Assembly (NCBI GenBank): GCA_038501625.1
Contig: JAZAYU010000015.1
Coordinates: 8,888,991 to 8,952,990, forward strand
DNA length: 64,000 bases
Direction: 5' to 3'
Source: Corbicula japonica
Lineage: Eukaryota; Mollusca; Bivalvia; Venerida; Cyrenidae
A program made the translations under genes and the position numbers. A model generated the notes under the pieces. The model ran no database searches, was not told the origin of the DNA, and was given only the letters and a program-made list of their open reading frames with translations. This document shows positions 11,325 to 25,100 of the stretch, piece after piece (positions within the stretch are counted from its first letter, which is position 1; every line of letters starts with the position of its first letter).

Positions 11325-12245
11325 GCCTCTTATTAAAAATTTAACAATATAGCATCTACTTATTACTAATTTCAAAATTTATAAGCTAATGCATCTAATT
11401 GCTCATTTTCTTATTAAGTTTCTACTGCTTCTAATTAATCATTTTACAATTTAGTATCTACTGCCTTTAATTACTCATATGACAATGTAGTAGCTACCAT
11501 CTCTAAGTACTCATTTCATAATTAACTAGCTATTGTCTCTAATAATTCATTTCACAATTTTAGTAACTACTGTCCCTAATTACTTATTTCACAATTAAGA
11601 AGCTACTGCCCCTAATTACTGGTTTCACAATTTAGTATCTACTGCCTCTAATTGCTAATTTCACAATTTAGTATACTGCCTCTAATTGCTAATTTCACAA
11701 TTTAGTATACTGCCTCTAATTGCTTATTTCACAATTTAGTATCTACTGCCTCTAATTGCTAATTTCACAATTTAGTATACTGCTTCTAATTGCTTATTTC
11801 ACAATTTAGTAGCTACTGCCTCTAATTGCATATTTCACAATTTAGTAGCTACTGCCTGTAAATACTAATTTCACAATTTAGTAGCTTAGTGCCTGTAATT
11901 ATTAATTATATAATTTAGTTGCTTCAGTCCCTAATTACTAATTTCACGATATAGTAGCTACTGTCTCTAATTACTAATTTCAAAATTAAGTATCTACTGC
12001 TTCTTATAACTAATTTCACAATTTTGTAGCTACTATCCCTTATTACAAATTTCACATTTCAATATCTACTGTCTCTAATTACTATTTCTTCATAATTTAG
12101 TAGCTACTACCCCTAATTACTAATTTTAGTAGCTATTGCCTGTAATTACTATTTTTACTAGTAGCTACTGCCTGTAATAACTATTTCGCAATATAGTAAC
12201 TACTGCGTATAATTTAAATGTACTATTCTCAATTTAGTCTCTACT
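11325..12245. repeat. Minisatellite, about 36-bp unit, downstream of GTDC1
   Basis: About 24 units share the core CTACTGCCTCTAATTACTAA plus TTTCACAATTTAGTAG. Units near 11640-11830 are most alike and several lack three or four bases (TTTAGTATACTGCC). Both margins are degraded. Confidence 0.9.
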
Positions 12246-14690
12246 ATGACACATCGTATTCATTACTAGAAATGTTTGGAAGTTTTCAGTGCTGGATTGT
12301 TTTCCCACTATTATAATAAAGCTTTAAAAAAGCAGGTTATCTTTAATTGGCAAACCGATTAAATATCTAGCGTTTTTTTATGTTGCGTTTATTAAGCTGA
12401 ACAGTAAGTAGCTAGCTCAGATGCTGGCGTGAGCAAAAATGTCTCGCTGAAATCTTTTTTTAAAAAATCGACTCAACAATTATTTATGGTTCGATTGTCC
12501 ATGGCACATCGTTATTCAAAGAGCATAGGGTCAGCTAGAAAAATCGTTCTGGTAATTTGGCGTAGATCATGATTCCCTTGAGTACCATCACATCCGCACT
12601 GCCCAATGTAGCGGTTTTTTGCAGTGTTATGTTCTTGTAAATTGTAATTGCCAATGTTGCCCACATTGTGTGGAACTGTAGCCCTATCTCTAAATAAAAG
12701 GTTGCTCATAATCCAATTCGCCAGATCCAGAGGAGTTTGTCGATTTCTCGAATCCCTTTTTGGGCAGAAATATACATGTATAACTTGTGTGGGAATTTTG
12801 GCCAGAAACATGAGAAAGGTGGAAATTATCATGTAACTACATTAAGGAAGTTCCAAACGTTACCCCTTTCTTGAAATTCTCCATCCCATCCTGGAACATC
12901 TTACCGCTTAAAAATGCGTATCTTCGTCCGAATTAACGATTGCTTAATCCAGTTTATCCACTAGTAATGGCAGAAAATATTATGTCACAAAATAATGAAA
13001 TCAAGCTATTTGTATTTGATAATTAACGACTGCTACAAAGTGTAGAAACTGCTTGTAAACTAATGTAAATTCTATCAGAAATAAATCCAATGTGGGGAAT
13101 CACATGATCAAAATAATCTTTAAGCTATAGGGAAATTTTTAATTTTGTGAAGTTTTCATTTCTGAGTTGCACAAATAGAATTTATAAATGTACTATCATA
13201 TGACCACAGACTATATGTTTTATACTACAACTGCTAACAAGTGTTTTGTTTAGAATTTTACCAGATTACCTCGGCTGCAGTGCCATGTTTTATAGTGCTT
13301 GGGTGTTCTGAATTATGAGGAAGAGGTCATTCATGAGCGAAATATTGTCAGTATAATTATACCTTCCAGTAGGCATATGATAGGCTACATAATAAAGCTT
13401 CACACAAACCATGGACAAAATATAGTTCATTTTTCATTGTTTTACATTTGTTTAGAGATTATTTTGATCATGTGATCCCCCATAGTGAAATCGGATCCAG
13501 AAGAGCAGCGAATATTTTTCATTGGTATTTTGGCCACCGTTGAAGATTGAAAATTATCAAGTTACTACCGACTTCCACAAACGAACCTCCTTTTTTGGAA
13601 TAAATTAGACAAGTTCTAAAAAAAAACATAAGACTTCAAAAAGTTAGATAAATAAAATTTTCGACCAGGGCCGACACTTCAGTGTGAGTTCTCAAAGACA
13701 GGATTATGAAGATAACACTTGCAGAAAGACGCGTACTTGTGTTTCGTCGAAGACTTGCGTACAAACTTCTTATTTCTTTAGCCGGATAACAGACAACAGG
13801 GGAAAGCTGTGACAATGCAAAAAAAAAACACAAAACAAACACGAATATTTAACTATGAAATGTAGATCATAATCTATTCTGTGAAATGTCGACTCTTCTT
13901 TCGACATTGATGCACGCCGGCTTATAGCATGAGAACAAAATACTACTAATTTCGATTTCAGTTCGATTTTGGCTTGCAACCAAAACATCAAACACGATTC
14001 GGCGGCGACTGATATTTTCGCTGAGAAGTAGCGCGGGGAAGTATAATTGACAGAACGTTGTTCATTGAACGCCTTCAGAATACTTTACTTAAAGCCACAC
14101 ATTTTGTTATTGTTTCAAAATCCGCAAGAAAAATCATAGAAAATGTACCCAGGGCGATAAAAATTTGATTGACAGCAAAACCTCATTTGGAAGAAAAAAT
14201 ATCAGCATCTTTTGATTGGAACGGCAGTTCTAACAGTTGTCGCATGACAAAAAAAACGTGGTCAGCGTTTTGTGAAGTGCTGCAGTGCAACAGGTGTTTA
14301 CCTCGGTTGGTTGCTGTGTCAAAATCTAACTGAAATCGAAATTTGTAGTAATAACCAAGATATATTTTCACGTGTGTGGGTGAAGGGATATTTTCACGTA
14401 TGCGGATAAAATTTAATTTAGTTATCCATTTACGCATGTAAATAACACTGAAAAAGAAGGAAACCCAAGCGAAAATGAAGAAATTTAGCTAAACTGGAGC
14501 TAAACTGTATTTTCTGAGAAATTGTGTAAAAACACCTTAACTTAACCTGATTAAACTACAAAACATAGAAAATAAAGAAATTAGACAAAAATTAAGCCAG
14601 CTTAAACATAAAACCAATAAATTACATTTAGCTTTACCAAGAATACATAAAAACTGCGAAAAAAATGTAAACGGATTATTAAGGTATCGT
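12246..14690. other. Intergenic stretch made of old dispersed repeats
   Basis: I see no gene here. It contains family D at 12722-12895 and 13492-13600, and the minus-strand member of the inverted pair at 13968-14350 (see 10118-10500). The remainder is A/T-rich unique sequence. Short open frames over 12512-12836 and 13636-13991 overlap repeats and show no domain or splice support. Confidence 0.6.
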
Positions 14691-14699
14691 AAACTACAG

Positions 14700-14835
14700 C
14701 TTGCTACGCAACTGCATAAGTTTCGCGCCTGCGTGCAGACATGCGCAGAACGGTTCCGACAGGTTTTAGCGTGGTCGGTCAGGATTGTTAGCTCCCTTGC
14801 CGGAAGCGAGAAAAAACTGAAAGGCGGACAGCGTC
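14700..14835 (+). promoter_or_regulatory. Promoter-like patch for the zinc-finger gene
   Basis: The patch is richer in G+C and CpG than its surroundings, with GTTTCGCGCCTGCGTGCAG, ATGCGCAGAACG (NRF1-like half sites) and GCCGGAAGCG (ETS-like core). It lies 1.3 kb upstream of the zinc-finger start codon, so I infer a transcription start here and at least one non-coding exon spliced to the ATG exon, for example through the TTTTCATTTAG acceptor ending near 16044. This is inference only. Confidence 0.35.
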
Positions 14836-15254
14836 CTTTCTACTTCAAGTCAAAATAACGGTATTCCCTGAATGCTGTAAGCATATCATAGATAAAATAC
14901 ACTGATGATTATTGCCCATCAAGATTTATGCCTCAAATACTATGATTTAAAGCCGATTTAACAGAGAAGTTTTAGTTAAAGTGTTTGACCTAGATCCGAA
15001 AAGGTCCGGACGGTGGGTATTTTGGCATGTCATGTTTTGTCTAAAAACCGTACTTTCGTCGGCTGTGTTATTAAAATATTTTTAGATTGACCTGTAGATA
15101 TTAAGGGAAAGTGGTTTAGATTTTCAAACATCAATCTGAGATGTCTCGAATCCCACTAGTAGCTGTCATGATAACGAGATTTGCCATACGGAAAATGCTT
15201 GTGTCAACTCGGAGGGGAATTTTGTAGCATTCAAAGGCAGAAAAGAAAGACTCT

Positions 15255-15509
15255 TATCATGTAGATTATTGCTTTTTACGCCCATTTGGAATACCAGCTT
15301 TACATGATGGAGGAAGATCCAAGGTGCCCCTCCGGACAATTTTCATGATCGAGCGGGCAACTGGGTAAAACCACCGATGTTCTGCAAGCTACCTAGCAAG
15401 CTTCCTTACATGAAAGATCTTGACCCTGGTAGAGGTCTCGAACTCACAGCGGTGAAGGGCAAGTGATTCTCAGTCGGAAACCTTAACCACTTGGCCACAG
15501 ACGCCCCCT
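15255..15509 (-). mobile_element. tRNA-derived SINE of the bivalve V type, near full-length
   Basis: On the minus strand the element starts GGGGGCGTCTGTGGCCAAGT. An A box (TGGCCAAGTGGTTAAGG, 15497-15481) and a B box (GAGTTCGAGACCTC, 15445-15432) mark the RNA polymerase III promoter of the tRNA-like head. The body continues with CATGTAAGGAAGCTTGC, CATCGGTGGTTTTACCCAG, GGAGGGGCACC and CTTCCTCCATCATGTAAAGC, an order I associate with widespread bivalve SINEs. It lies about 600 bp before the zinc-finger start codon. Confidence 0.75.
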
Positions 15510-16131
15510 CAGTTTTAGATTATGCAAGCGTGTAAGACCTGGGGCTCGCGCAGCCCCAATATTTTAGCAAGCCACTGTCCCAGATGTGGCTCCAAAATAA
15601 TGGTTTCTTTAACGAACAGTAATGTGTCACGGAACTGCCTCCTGAGTTAACTCCACGGCCAAGTAAGGTGAATATGTAAGTTAAACACAAATTGAGTTGG
15701 TTTATCGGAGGGGGGCAAGGAAAATGTAAGAAAATCCCAAGCTGTACTGTATGATATGATTCAATTTTTCTTCCATAAACAAAAATCTTTTCTTTTTTAC
15801 AGACAGTCCAGACTCGAAGCAGAAACAGCCTGTGAGTGTGGTACAAAATAGATACGAAAACTGTTATTTGGTACTCCAGTCTAGAGACAAATAGGTCACT
15901 AAATCAGACAACAGCTTGAACAGTGAATGAGTGATAACCCTAACTAAAGAATATTTTTATTGTTTGAAGTGTTATTGATACATAATGTTAAGGAATCTAG
16001 AGTGATTCAGGAAGACTATTTGCCTGCGTGATTATTTTCATTTAGTTCCCAATTTTGGGCATCCTAAAAAGTGGAAAGCCCATTGGTAGTAATTCTTCAA
16101 ATTTGCTGGACAGCACAAATCTCATTAGAAA

Positions 16132-19100
16132 ATGACAAAAACAAAAAGCCTCAGAAAAGCAAATACAGAACATCATGAGATGGAAGGTGGTTCTAGTGAG
16201 AGTACTAGTGAAGGCAAAGCTGTAGAAACTGAAGGTGCTACAGCTGAAAAGAAGAATACTACAGAAAAAATTGCCGCTGAAAATTCAAATCTTCAAACAC
16301 CAGAAATCAGAAGGAGTGCTAGGCAGGCACAACGTGAAAAAGAGGGCAAAGGATGGAGCTTGAAGAAACTAATTGTTGACTTTGGAACACACAAAGCAGA
16401 ATACAAAGTTGAAGTTAATGACACAGAGGCACCTTCAACAGGTAAAAAGAGAAAGAAGGAAAGTCATCAGAAAGCCAGTGAGAAGTCAGAAAGTGAAAAT
16501 GATGAAATGAATGACACACCAGTAATTAGTAAAAGAAGCAGGAAAGGCAGTCAAAAGAAACCTGCTGAAAAATCGGAGAATGAAAATGACGGCTTTGAAA
16601 AAGGAGATAAAGAGGTATCAACTGAAAGTAAGACACAAGCTGTTAAGAATAATAAAGCAGTTTCTGCTGCTGGTGATAACAATCAACAAACTGAAGTCTC
16701 TGAGGTGACAGCAACAGATCAGACATCAGAAGTCTCAGAGGTGACAGCAACAGATCAGACATCAGAAGTCTCAGAGGTGACAGCAACAGATCAGACATCA
16801 GCAGCTGTAGAAAAGTTAAAAACAAGCGTCGATAAATTAGCCGAAGACAAGAAAACTGATTCAGAAGAACAGAGTATACCAGAACAAACAAAATCAAGTG
16901 AAAACAAGAAAAAGATAGAATTGGATGAAGAAATTGATGAAATTCAGGAAGAGATAAAAGTAGAGATAGGTGAAAATGAAGAAGATTTAGATGGAGATGG
17001 TGAAGAAGAAGAGGTAGGCGAAGAAGAATTAATAGATGGAGATGGCGATGAAGAACTATTAGATGGAGATGCTGAAGAAGGTTTAGGTGATGAAGAACTT
17101 TTAGATGGGGATGCTGAAGAAGAAGATGTGGAGAACAATGGTGAAGATGGTGAAGAAAAGTTAGATGATGGCGAGGAAAATGATGTTATAGAAATACATG
17201 TAAAGAATGAAGGTGAGGCCTCTTCACCATTGACAATAGATGTCTCAGATGATGATTATGGAGATGATGATGATGACTATGATGATGTTGAAGAAGTATA
17301 TGAAGAAGAGGTTTTTGCTTTAGATGGAAGCCAGAGGGTCAGAGTTAAGAAAGAACAAAGAGATTTAGAGGAAGTGGAAATGTTGTTTGATGAGGAGTAT
17401 GTCAAAACTGGAAATTTAAAGAAGGGACAGAATGTCAAAGTTCCTGAAGAAGATCTGAATGATTATTATGAAATGGCAGCTGTTGATGGTCAAGAATGTG
17501 GGAAGAATACGAAGGTAATTTGCCCGCTCTGCCAGAAATCAGTGCTGCGGACTTATTTGAAAGTGAGTATATTACTATTTATAGAAATCGGAATTTGACA
17601 TTATGCTTAACCATCTAGTTGAACTGCAAAAGGACATTAACTTGTCTCAATAATAAGCATATTCATGGTTGCCAAATTATGAATTTAAGTTTTATAATAG
17701 TAATACACCTTATTAGTATTACTGTTAGGTTAAATTATTGTCGTCACAAGATAAAAACAGTTACAATTGTTCCTGCATGAAAGTTGAAATTGTCATTGTT
17801 AAATATGAGCTTATTTTTGTTGTTGTTGTTGTAGCATCATCTAAAGAAAACGCATGTGAGGGGGAGATATCCGTGTGACGAGTGTAACAAAGTGTTCCAG
17901 GCTAAAGGTAAGGTTATTTTTTATTAGGCAGGAAGTGGGAAATTAGAAAGCACAACCTAATTAGAATAGGTATCAGACAGACCTTTACATTAGTAATTGG
18001 GCAACAGCAGAATAAGCATCTCGATGCATCAGTTTGTTGTCAGCTTTGTTTTCTTTAAGCTTACAAGTTGTAAAGATTTAAAAAAAATAGTTTCTGCTTC
18101 TGAAAAAACTTTCATGATGAGATTTCTATCTTAACCCTTTACTCCATATACATGTGTTTTAACTCATTTGCCACAAGTGTAGATCCACACTGCACATCCA
18201 TGCCATCTGATCTGGTTCTAAACTGTTTGCACATTAATGCAATGAGGTATCTATTAAGTAATGGGTCAAGTATAGACTTTTTAATTATTTTACATCATTG
18301 TAAAAAACGACTCACAGTATATGAAATTCTCCCTTTATCTATCTTGCACTGGATAAAACTGTGTGAAATATCCTTTATATTATTATTTTTCAAGGATACC
18401 TAACAGAGCATGTGCGGTATGTCCACCAAGGTATCAGGAAGGTGAGAAAACAGCCAGGAGAGGGAAGCAACTCACCAGGGATGCAGATGAGCTTAGAATC
18501 CAAAGCAATCTTGGAGAGTGCCGAAATCTATGGAGAAGAAGATGGACTAAATACGAAAGTCATTTGTCCCAAGTGTGATAAAGTTCTCCTGAGGACTTAC
18601 CTTGTGGTGAGTGCAGCTGCAAAGCATTTTCAAAATCTCTTTGTAAAAATAAAGCATTTGAACCTTGTAATTTTTGTAAGGTATTTTGGGGGGGAAATGG
18701 TATTTAACTTAAATGTTATGCTTGCTTTTAATGCACGATCAAACTCATAAACATGCACAACTTTGATTTTTTAATGGGTTTAAACCGTTTAAGAGTGCTT
18801 GAACATTTATGTTGATATGTGTAAGAATGTATTAACGAAAAAATAAAATTGCCATTTTAATAATTTGGATGAAAGACAATTTTAATGAAGAAATACAATG
18901 AACAAACATTGAACAAGTTGGCGTTGTGCAGTCCTATTTTGTTTTCGTTATTTCTTAAAACCGCCAATGGTTTCTTTACTTTTTACTCCTTTTAATTATA
19001 CAGGTTTTATTGCAAGTCTGCACAGTGTAGATCCAGGTCAGCTGCCACAGATCTGGATCTGCACTGTTTGCTATAAGATTAGAAATATTGTTATGAATCT

Positions 19101-22100
19101 ATAGGCAAACAGTGTAGATCCAGATCAAAAGGCATGAATGTGCAGGCCCATATGGATCTACACTGTTTGCACGATATAAAACGTGTATATGATTACAGTT
19201 TGAAATAAAGCAACTGTCTCTGACTAGGAATCAGGAACATTTGGGGTCACGCTATGTTGACCTGATATAGTTTTGTTTAGAGGTTTTATATCGTGTGATT
19301 GTCCACTTCCTAATGTTACAGAAACACAATCAGAAGATTCATGGAGACCGGCGGTACCCATGCCCACAGTGTGACAAGGTCTTCCAATATAATGGTTAGT
19401 AACACTTGATTCTTTACTTACATTGATACTGGTATGTATGGTAACATGCACCAGTCACTAATCCCATGGGCCACCAGTCTGTTCAGATCAAGATCTTCAC
19501 TGTTCCTTTTTAGATTTGCCAAGAATGAAGTATGTAACAATATATGGTCTCAAATAAGAGGCAGGAGGTGGGGATATCCCTTGGCATTTTTTGACCAAAT
19601 GACCCAGCTATTTTGATTAAACAACTTCTTTATTTAGATTTCAATTGGTATATATAGTAACATTTTGCCTGTTAAAAGTGCTTCTGCATAGGTTGGAATG
19701 GGAGAGCATGTCAAGAGTGGCATACAGCTACATGTAGATTACCTTACTGGTAATAAAGGTATTCAGTTAATTAAATCAGCACTAAGTTTGTTGTTTGTGA
19801 CCAAATGAGTAGACTTTTCATAAACCTTTTGTTCCATTGGATATCTGCGAGATCTGGATCTACACTGGTCACCCATGTAAAAATGGCTTATCCATAGGGT
19901 AATTTATTAAAAAGTGGCATTATTTCATGTTTTCTAGCACCTGTTTAAATAAATAATCTTTTCATTTATAGGGTATCTATCAGACCACATTCGGTACGTT
20001 CACAAACGAATCAAAAAGAAGTCCCAGCTGAATAAGTATGCTAAGGATCCTGCAATTGTGCAGATGTGTGAAGGTGCTGTTTACGTTGACTCGAATCAAG
20101 AGAAAGTCAGGGTTCAGTGTCCGAAGTGCCCGAGGATTGTCCAGGAGGAATATTTAGCAGTAAGGAAAACTTTATTTTATATAAAGAAACAAGAAAAGTT
20201 TACACAAAAAAATGTTCCTTTATCAAGAAATATACCATGAGTAGTGAAATACTTGTTAAGACTATATACTACAATATTTACACTTCAACTTCGTCCTCTA
20301 CAATAGTTTTATTCATCAACGGATCATAATTTCTGTTGGTAAACAGTGTGACGTATTATTTTAAAGGGTGTGGCTACAGTAGCGCCGTTCATAATTTATT
20401 GGACGTTGCACTATGTTTTGACGTATGACTTAGCCGAGCACGCACGTTTTGCCACGATTAGCTACGAAAAAGCGTGCCGTCATTCAGTGTGTCATCAACA
20501 TTGCTGTTCTAACAGTCTTTTGAAAAAGCCGTAATATCATGAATTCTTCTCATAATTTCTGTATTAATGAGAGCATGTATGAGTGTAAATATAAGGATTG
20601 AATCAATATTTAATGGTTTTCATTTGGGTATGGAAAACAGTTGGGTTGTTTAAAGTATGCGTGAAGCACACACTTAAGACAATCTAACTATTTTCCGTAT
20701 CCAAATGAACACCATCAAATATCGATTCAATCCTTAAGTGAAACCCCCCTATTCAGACCACCATTAGGACTGGGAAAAAGTGGTCTTACTAGTCAGGTGG
20801 TCTGTTAATCAGGGTGGAATATTGTGCAAATCTTTAAATTGGTGGTCTTAATAATGGGGTGGTCTGTTGATCTGGGTGGAATATAGTGCAAATCTGTAAA
20901 TTGTTGGTCTTAATAATGAGGTGGTCTGTTGATCAGGGTGGAATATAGTGCAAATCTGTAAATTGGTGGTCTTAATAATGAGGTGGTCTGTTGATTAGGG
21001 TGGAATATAGTGCAATCTGTAAATTGGTGGTCTTAATAATGAGGTGGTCTGTTGATCTGGGTGGAATATAGTGCAATCTGTAAATTGGTGGTCTTAATAA
21101 TGAGGTGGTCTGTTGATCTGGGTGGAATATTGTGCAATCTGTAAATTGGTGGTCTTAATAATGGGGTGGTCTGTTAATCAGGGTGGAATATTGTGCAAAT
21201 CTGTAAATTGGTGGTCTTAATAATGAGGTGGTCTGTTAATCAGGGTGGAATATTGTGCAAATCTGTAAATTGGTGGTCTTAATAATGGGGTGGTCTGTTA
21301 ATCAGGGTGGAATATTGTGCAAATCTGTAAATTGGTGGTCTTAATAATGGGGTGGTCTGTTAATCAGGGTGGAATATTGTGCAAATCTGTAAATTGGTGG
21401 TCTTAATAATGAGGTGGTCTGTTAATCAGGGTGGAATATAGTGCAAATCTGTAAATTGGTGGTCTTAATAATGAGGTGGTCTGTTAATCAGGGTGGAATA
21501 TAGTGCAAATCTGTAAATTGGTGGTCTTAATAATGAGGTGGTCTGTTAATCAGGGTGGAATATTGTGCAAATCTGTAAATTGGTGGTCTTAATAATGAGG
21601 TGGTCTGTTGATCTGGGTGGAATATTGTGCAAATCTGTAAATTGGTGGTCTTAATAATGAGGTGGTCTGTTGATCTGGGTGGAATATAGTGCAAATCTGT
21701 AAATTGATGGTCTTAATAATGAGGTGGTCTGTTGATCTGGGTGGAATATTGTGCAATCTGTAAATTGATGGTCTTAATAATGAGGTGGTCTTAATTATGG
21801 GTTTGGCTGTACTAGATAGTTGGCTGTCACATAATAGACCACATGATATTTTGTGTAGGTTTAATCACCAACCAGATATTTGTTCAAGTAGAATTATGGC
21901 CCATTAATTGCACATATTTGACCTTATTAAAACTGTTTGTTATATTTGAAAGAGTTAATGATGAAGTAAATGAGTATTTTTAACCCGTTCCTCCATACAT
22001 CAGCATTTTATTGCATGTGTGACAAATTTAGATACAGATATTTTTTTTTACAGTGATTTTGCCAGAAAATTGGAAATTATCGTGTTATGACCCTAAGACT

Positions 22101-25100
22101 ACCCCAGATATACCCCCTTTTTTAAAATGTTGCATCCAACACTGAAAAAAATACACGAGGAATCAAGTATTTTATGTCTTGCTTCTTGTTTATTTCAGAA
22201 ACACATGAAATTTGCTCATTCTGAGAAGGTTCTGGCTTGTGATCAGTGCGACAAGACGTTTACCTGTAGCAGTAAGTTCATCCCTTTATCTGATTTCATA
22301 TTTTACATGAGATATTTTCACAGGAACTTGAAAGTAGTAAAAATGTCCGATAGAGGATTTCAGAAGGGCTAAATATAAGGTGTAATTATTGAAACAGTAG
22401 GTTTAGTTTCTTTGAAATCCTATACTACAGAAAACCCAGTGTCTTCACTGTGGCTGGAGAAGTCTTGTTACGGGTTAGTGGGTGGGGTACAAATCCGTTG
22501 CATTCCTTGTGTCTTATATATATACATATAGGAGAAAATGTCATACATTCTGGATCTGGATATTTTCTGATGGAAATTCAGGTTCCTGTGATATTTTTTT
22601 AATGTTGCTGTGAAAATTATTTGCAGCCTGTCAGCTTGTTTAGAGTTGTCAGTTTTGTCTTGTACAGGGGATGGTGTGTACCTTAACCTTTTACTCTGTA
22701 TATAGTATAAATATACACGGCTTTTTTTCTTGTATGCAAACAGTGTAGATACTGATAAGATGGCATGGATGTTTCGGGTTATCTGTATCTACCCTGTTCG
22801 CCCTTGCAATTAACCCTTTCCTCTATAAATATGCATTTTTATGCCCCCACAAAGTGGGAGGCATATAGAGTTGCACACGTCCCCAAATCTTGTGGCATCA
22901 ACTCCTCCTAAACTATAAGGCGGATTTCTTTCAAACTTGCACAGATGATCAAGCAGGATGTGTAGATGATCGTAAAGAAAGGATTTTTTCCTGCGACCAT
23001 TTTTACCAGAGTTATGGCCCTTTGTTAATTTCAGTTATAAAATCTTGTGGCGTCAACTCCTCCTAAACTACAAGGCAGATTTCTTGCAAACTTGCACAGA
23101 TGATGAAGCAGGATGTGTAGATAATCGTGAAGAAAGGATTTCTTCCTGCGACCATTTTTACCAGAGTTATGGCCCTTTGTTATATTCATTAATTAAATCT
23201 TGTGGCGTCAACTCCTCCAAAACTATAAGGCAGATTTCTTGCGAACTTGCACAGATGATGAAGCAGGATGTGTAGATGATCGTAAAGAAAGGATTTTTTC
23301 CTGCGACCATTTTTACCAGAGTAATGGCCCTTTGTTAATTTCAGTAATTAAATCTTGAGGCATCAACTCCTCCTTAACTGCAGGGCAGATTCCTTGCAAA
23401 CATGCACAGATGATGAAGCAGGATGTGTAGATGATCGTGAAGAAAGGATTTTTCCTGCGACTACTTTTACCAGAGTTATGGCCCTTTTTTCAGTAATAAT
23501 ATCTTGTGGCATCAACTCCTCATTTACTTTTGGACAGATTTCTTTCTAACTTGCACACATGATCAAGATGGCTGGGTAGATGATCATAAAAAAAGATTTT
23601 TTTCTGCTGCCATTTTTACCACAGTTATGGCCCTTTGTTTATTTCACTTACAAAATTTTGTGGCATCAACTTCACATTTTCTATTTGGATGATTTCTTTC
23701 AAACTTGCACAGATGATTAGACATGATGTGAAGATTGTTGTAAAGAACATTGTCTTGCAACAATTTTCACCACAGTTATGGCCTTTTGTTTATGGTAGTT
23801 ATTAAATTTTGTGGCACTTACTCCTCATTTACTAATCATGATCACCACATGTTGTTAATACCTGGTACAAAATTTTGTAACAAATGTTATTGCAGCAGTG
23901 GGGGCATCAGTGTCCTGTGGACACAGTCTAGTTACTAATGTGCTGTAGATCCTTTTCATGTACATGTGTGCCGTCTGATCAGAATCTACAATAATAACCT
24001 AATGAATCGAAAAGCGAACAGTTTAGATCCGGATCAGACGGCATGGATGTGCTATGTAAAATATTGTATCTAGAGGGCGTTAATAAACACGCCCATTACA
24101 TAGACTGCTTTTTCAGGGGTTTATATATCGTACCAATTTTAAATATTCTGTTAATGTCAAAAATGCCTTACAATGTATTTTTATTACAGGATTCTTGTAT
24201 GACCACAGGAAGTATGTTCATATTGATAAAAAGACGGAGTGTGAGATATGTGGGAAGTTGTTTAAAGGTTTCCCTGCCAAGGAGAAGCATAAGAAGGTTA
24301 TACACTCAGATATCAAGAGATATCAGTGTGCCGTTTGTGGTGAAAAGTTCAGGACATCAATCGAATGTAACCGCCATATGTACTCACATGAAGGTATAGT
24401 TTCTTAACAGAAAAATGTTTTTAACATACTTAAAATTACATCAATTTAAATATTTATGTACAAATACTGAGTGTCATATAACAGGCAGGTTTAAATTTGT
24501 GCTATTTCGTGGTATTTTGTATTTTGTGTAACATTAAATGCAAAGATTTAAATCCCAACCAAAAACACAATGTAATAATATGTCTTAATAGAAAAATACA
24601 ATAATTGTGCAAATTTATGTACTGAATATATGTAGTTTTTGTGCGAAAATTTATCTCTGTAAAATATAATGATAACACAGTATATGAAAAATTCCTTTAA
24701 ATAAAGAAAACCCACAGAAATGTGAATATGAAAAAATGTTTGTAAAATCTATTGAGTTTAATAGGTGATATATTTCTTTAATATTGTTGTCTGTATTAAC
24801 CTTTTCCTGCCTTTTTAGCTCGACTATTCGAAGAATATGTCGAGCTATTGTACTCACTTGGGCGTCGGCGTCCCGCTTTGGTTAAAGTTTACGTGCAACC
24901 TACCTATATCTTAAAAACTACTAAAGCTACAGCTTTTAAACTTGGCACACTTGTTCGTCATCATGTCCCGAGTGTGTATGCCAAGAACCATAACTCTAAC
25001 TTTCATTTTGATCAAATTATGGCCCTTTTTTGACTTAGAATTTCAGGTTAAAGTTTGCGTGCAAGCTACTGTACAAACTCATAACTTCAATACTACTTAT

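Noticed and set aside
12512..12836. Overlapping 106- and 62-codon frames on opposite strands
   Set aside because: They lie on repeat family D with no start, splice or domain evidence.
20765..21800. CRISPR-like regular spacing
   Set aside because: The units are contiguous tandem repeats without unique spacers and lie inside a eukaryotic intron.
23045..23938. Several 62-76-codon frames with related sequences (LQTCTDDEAGCVDD)
   Set aside because: They are translations of 155-bp tandem units of a dispersed repeat, not a gene family.
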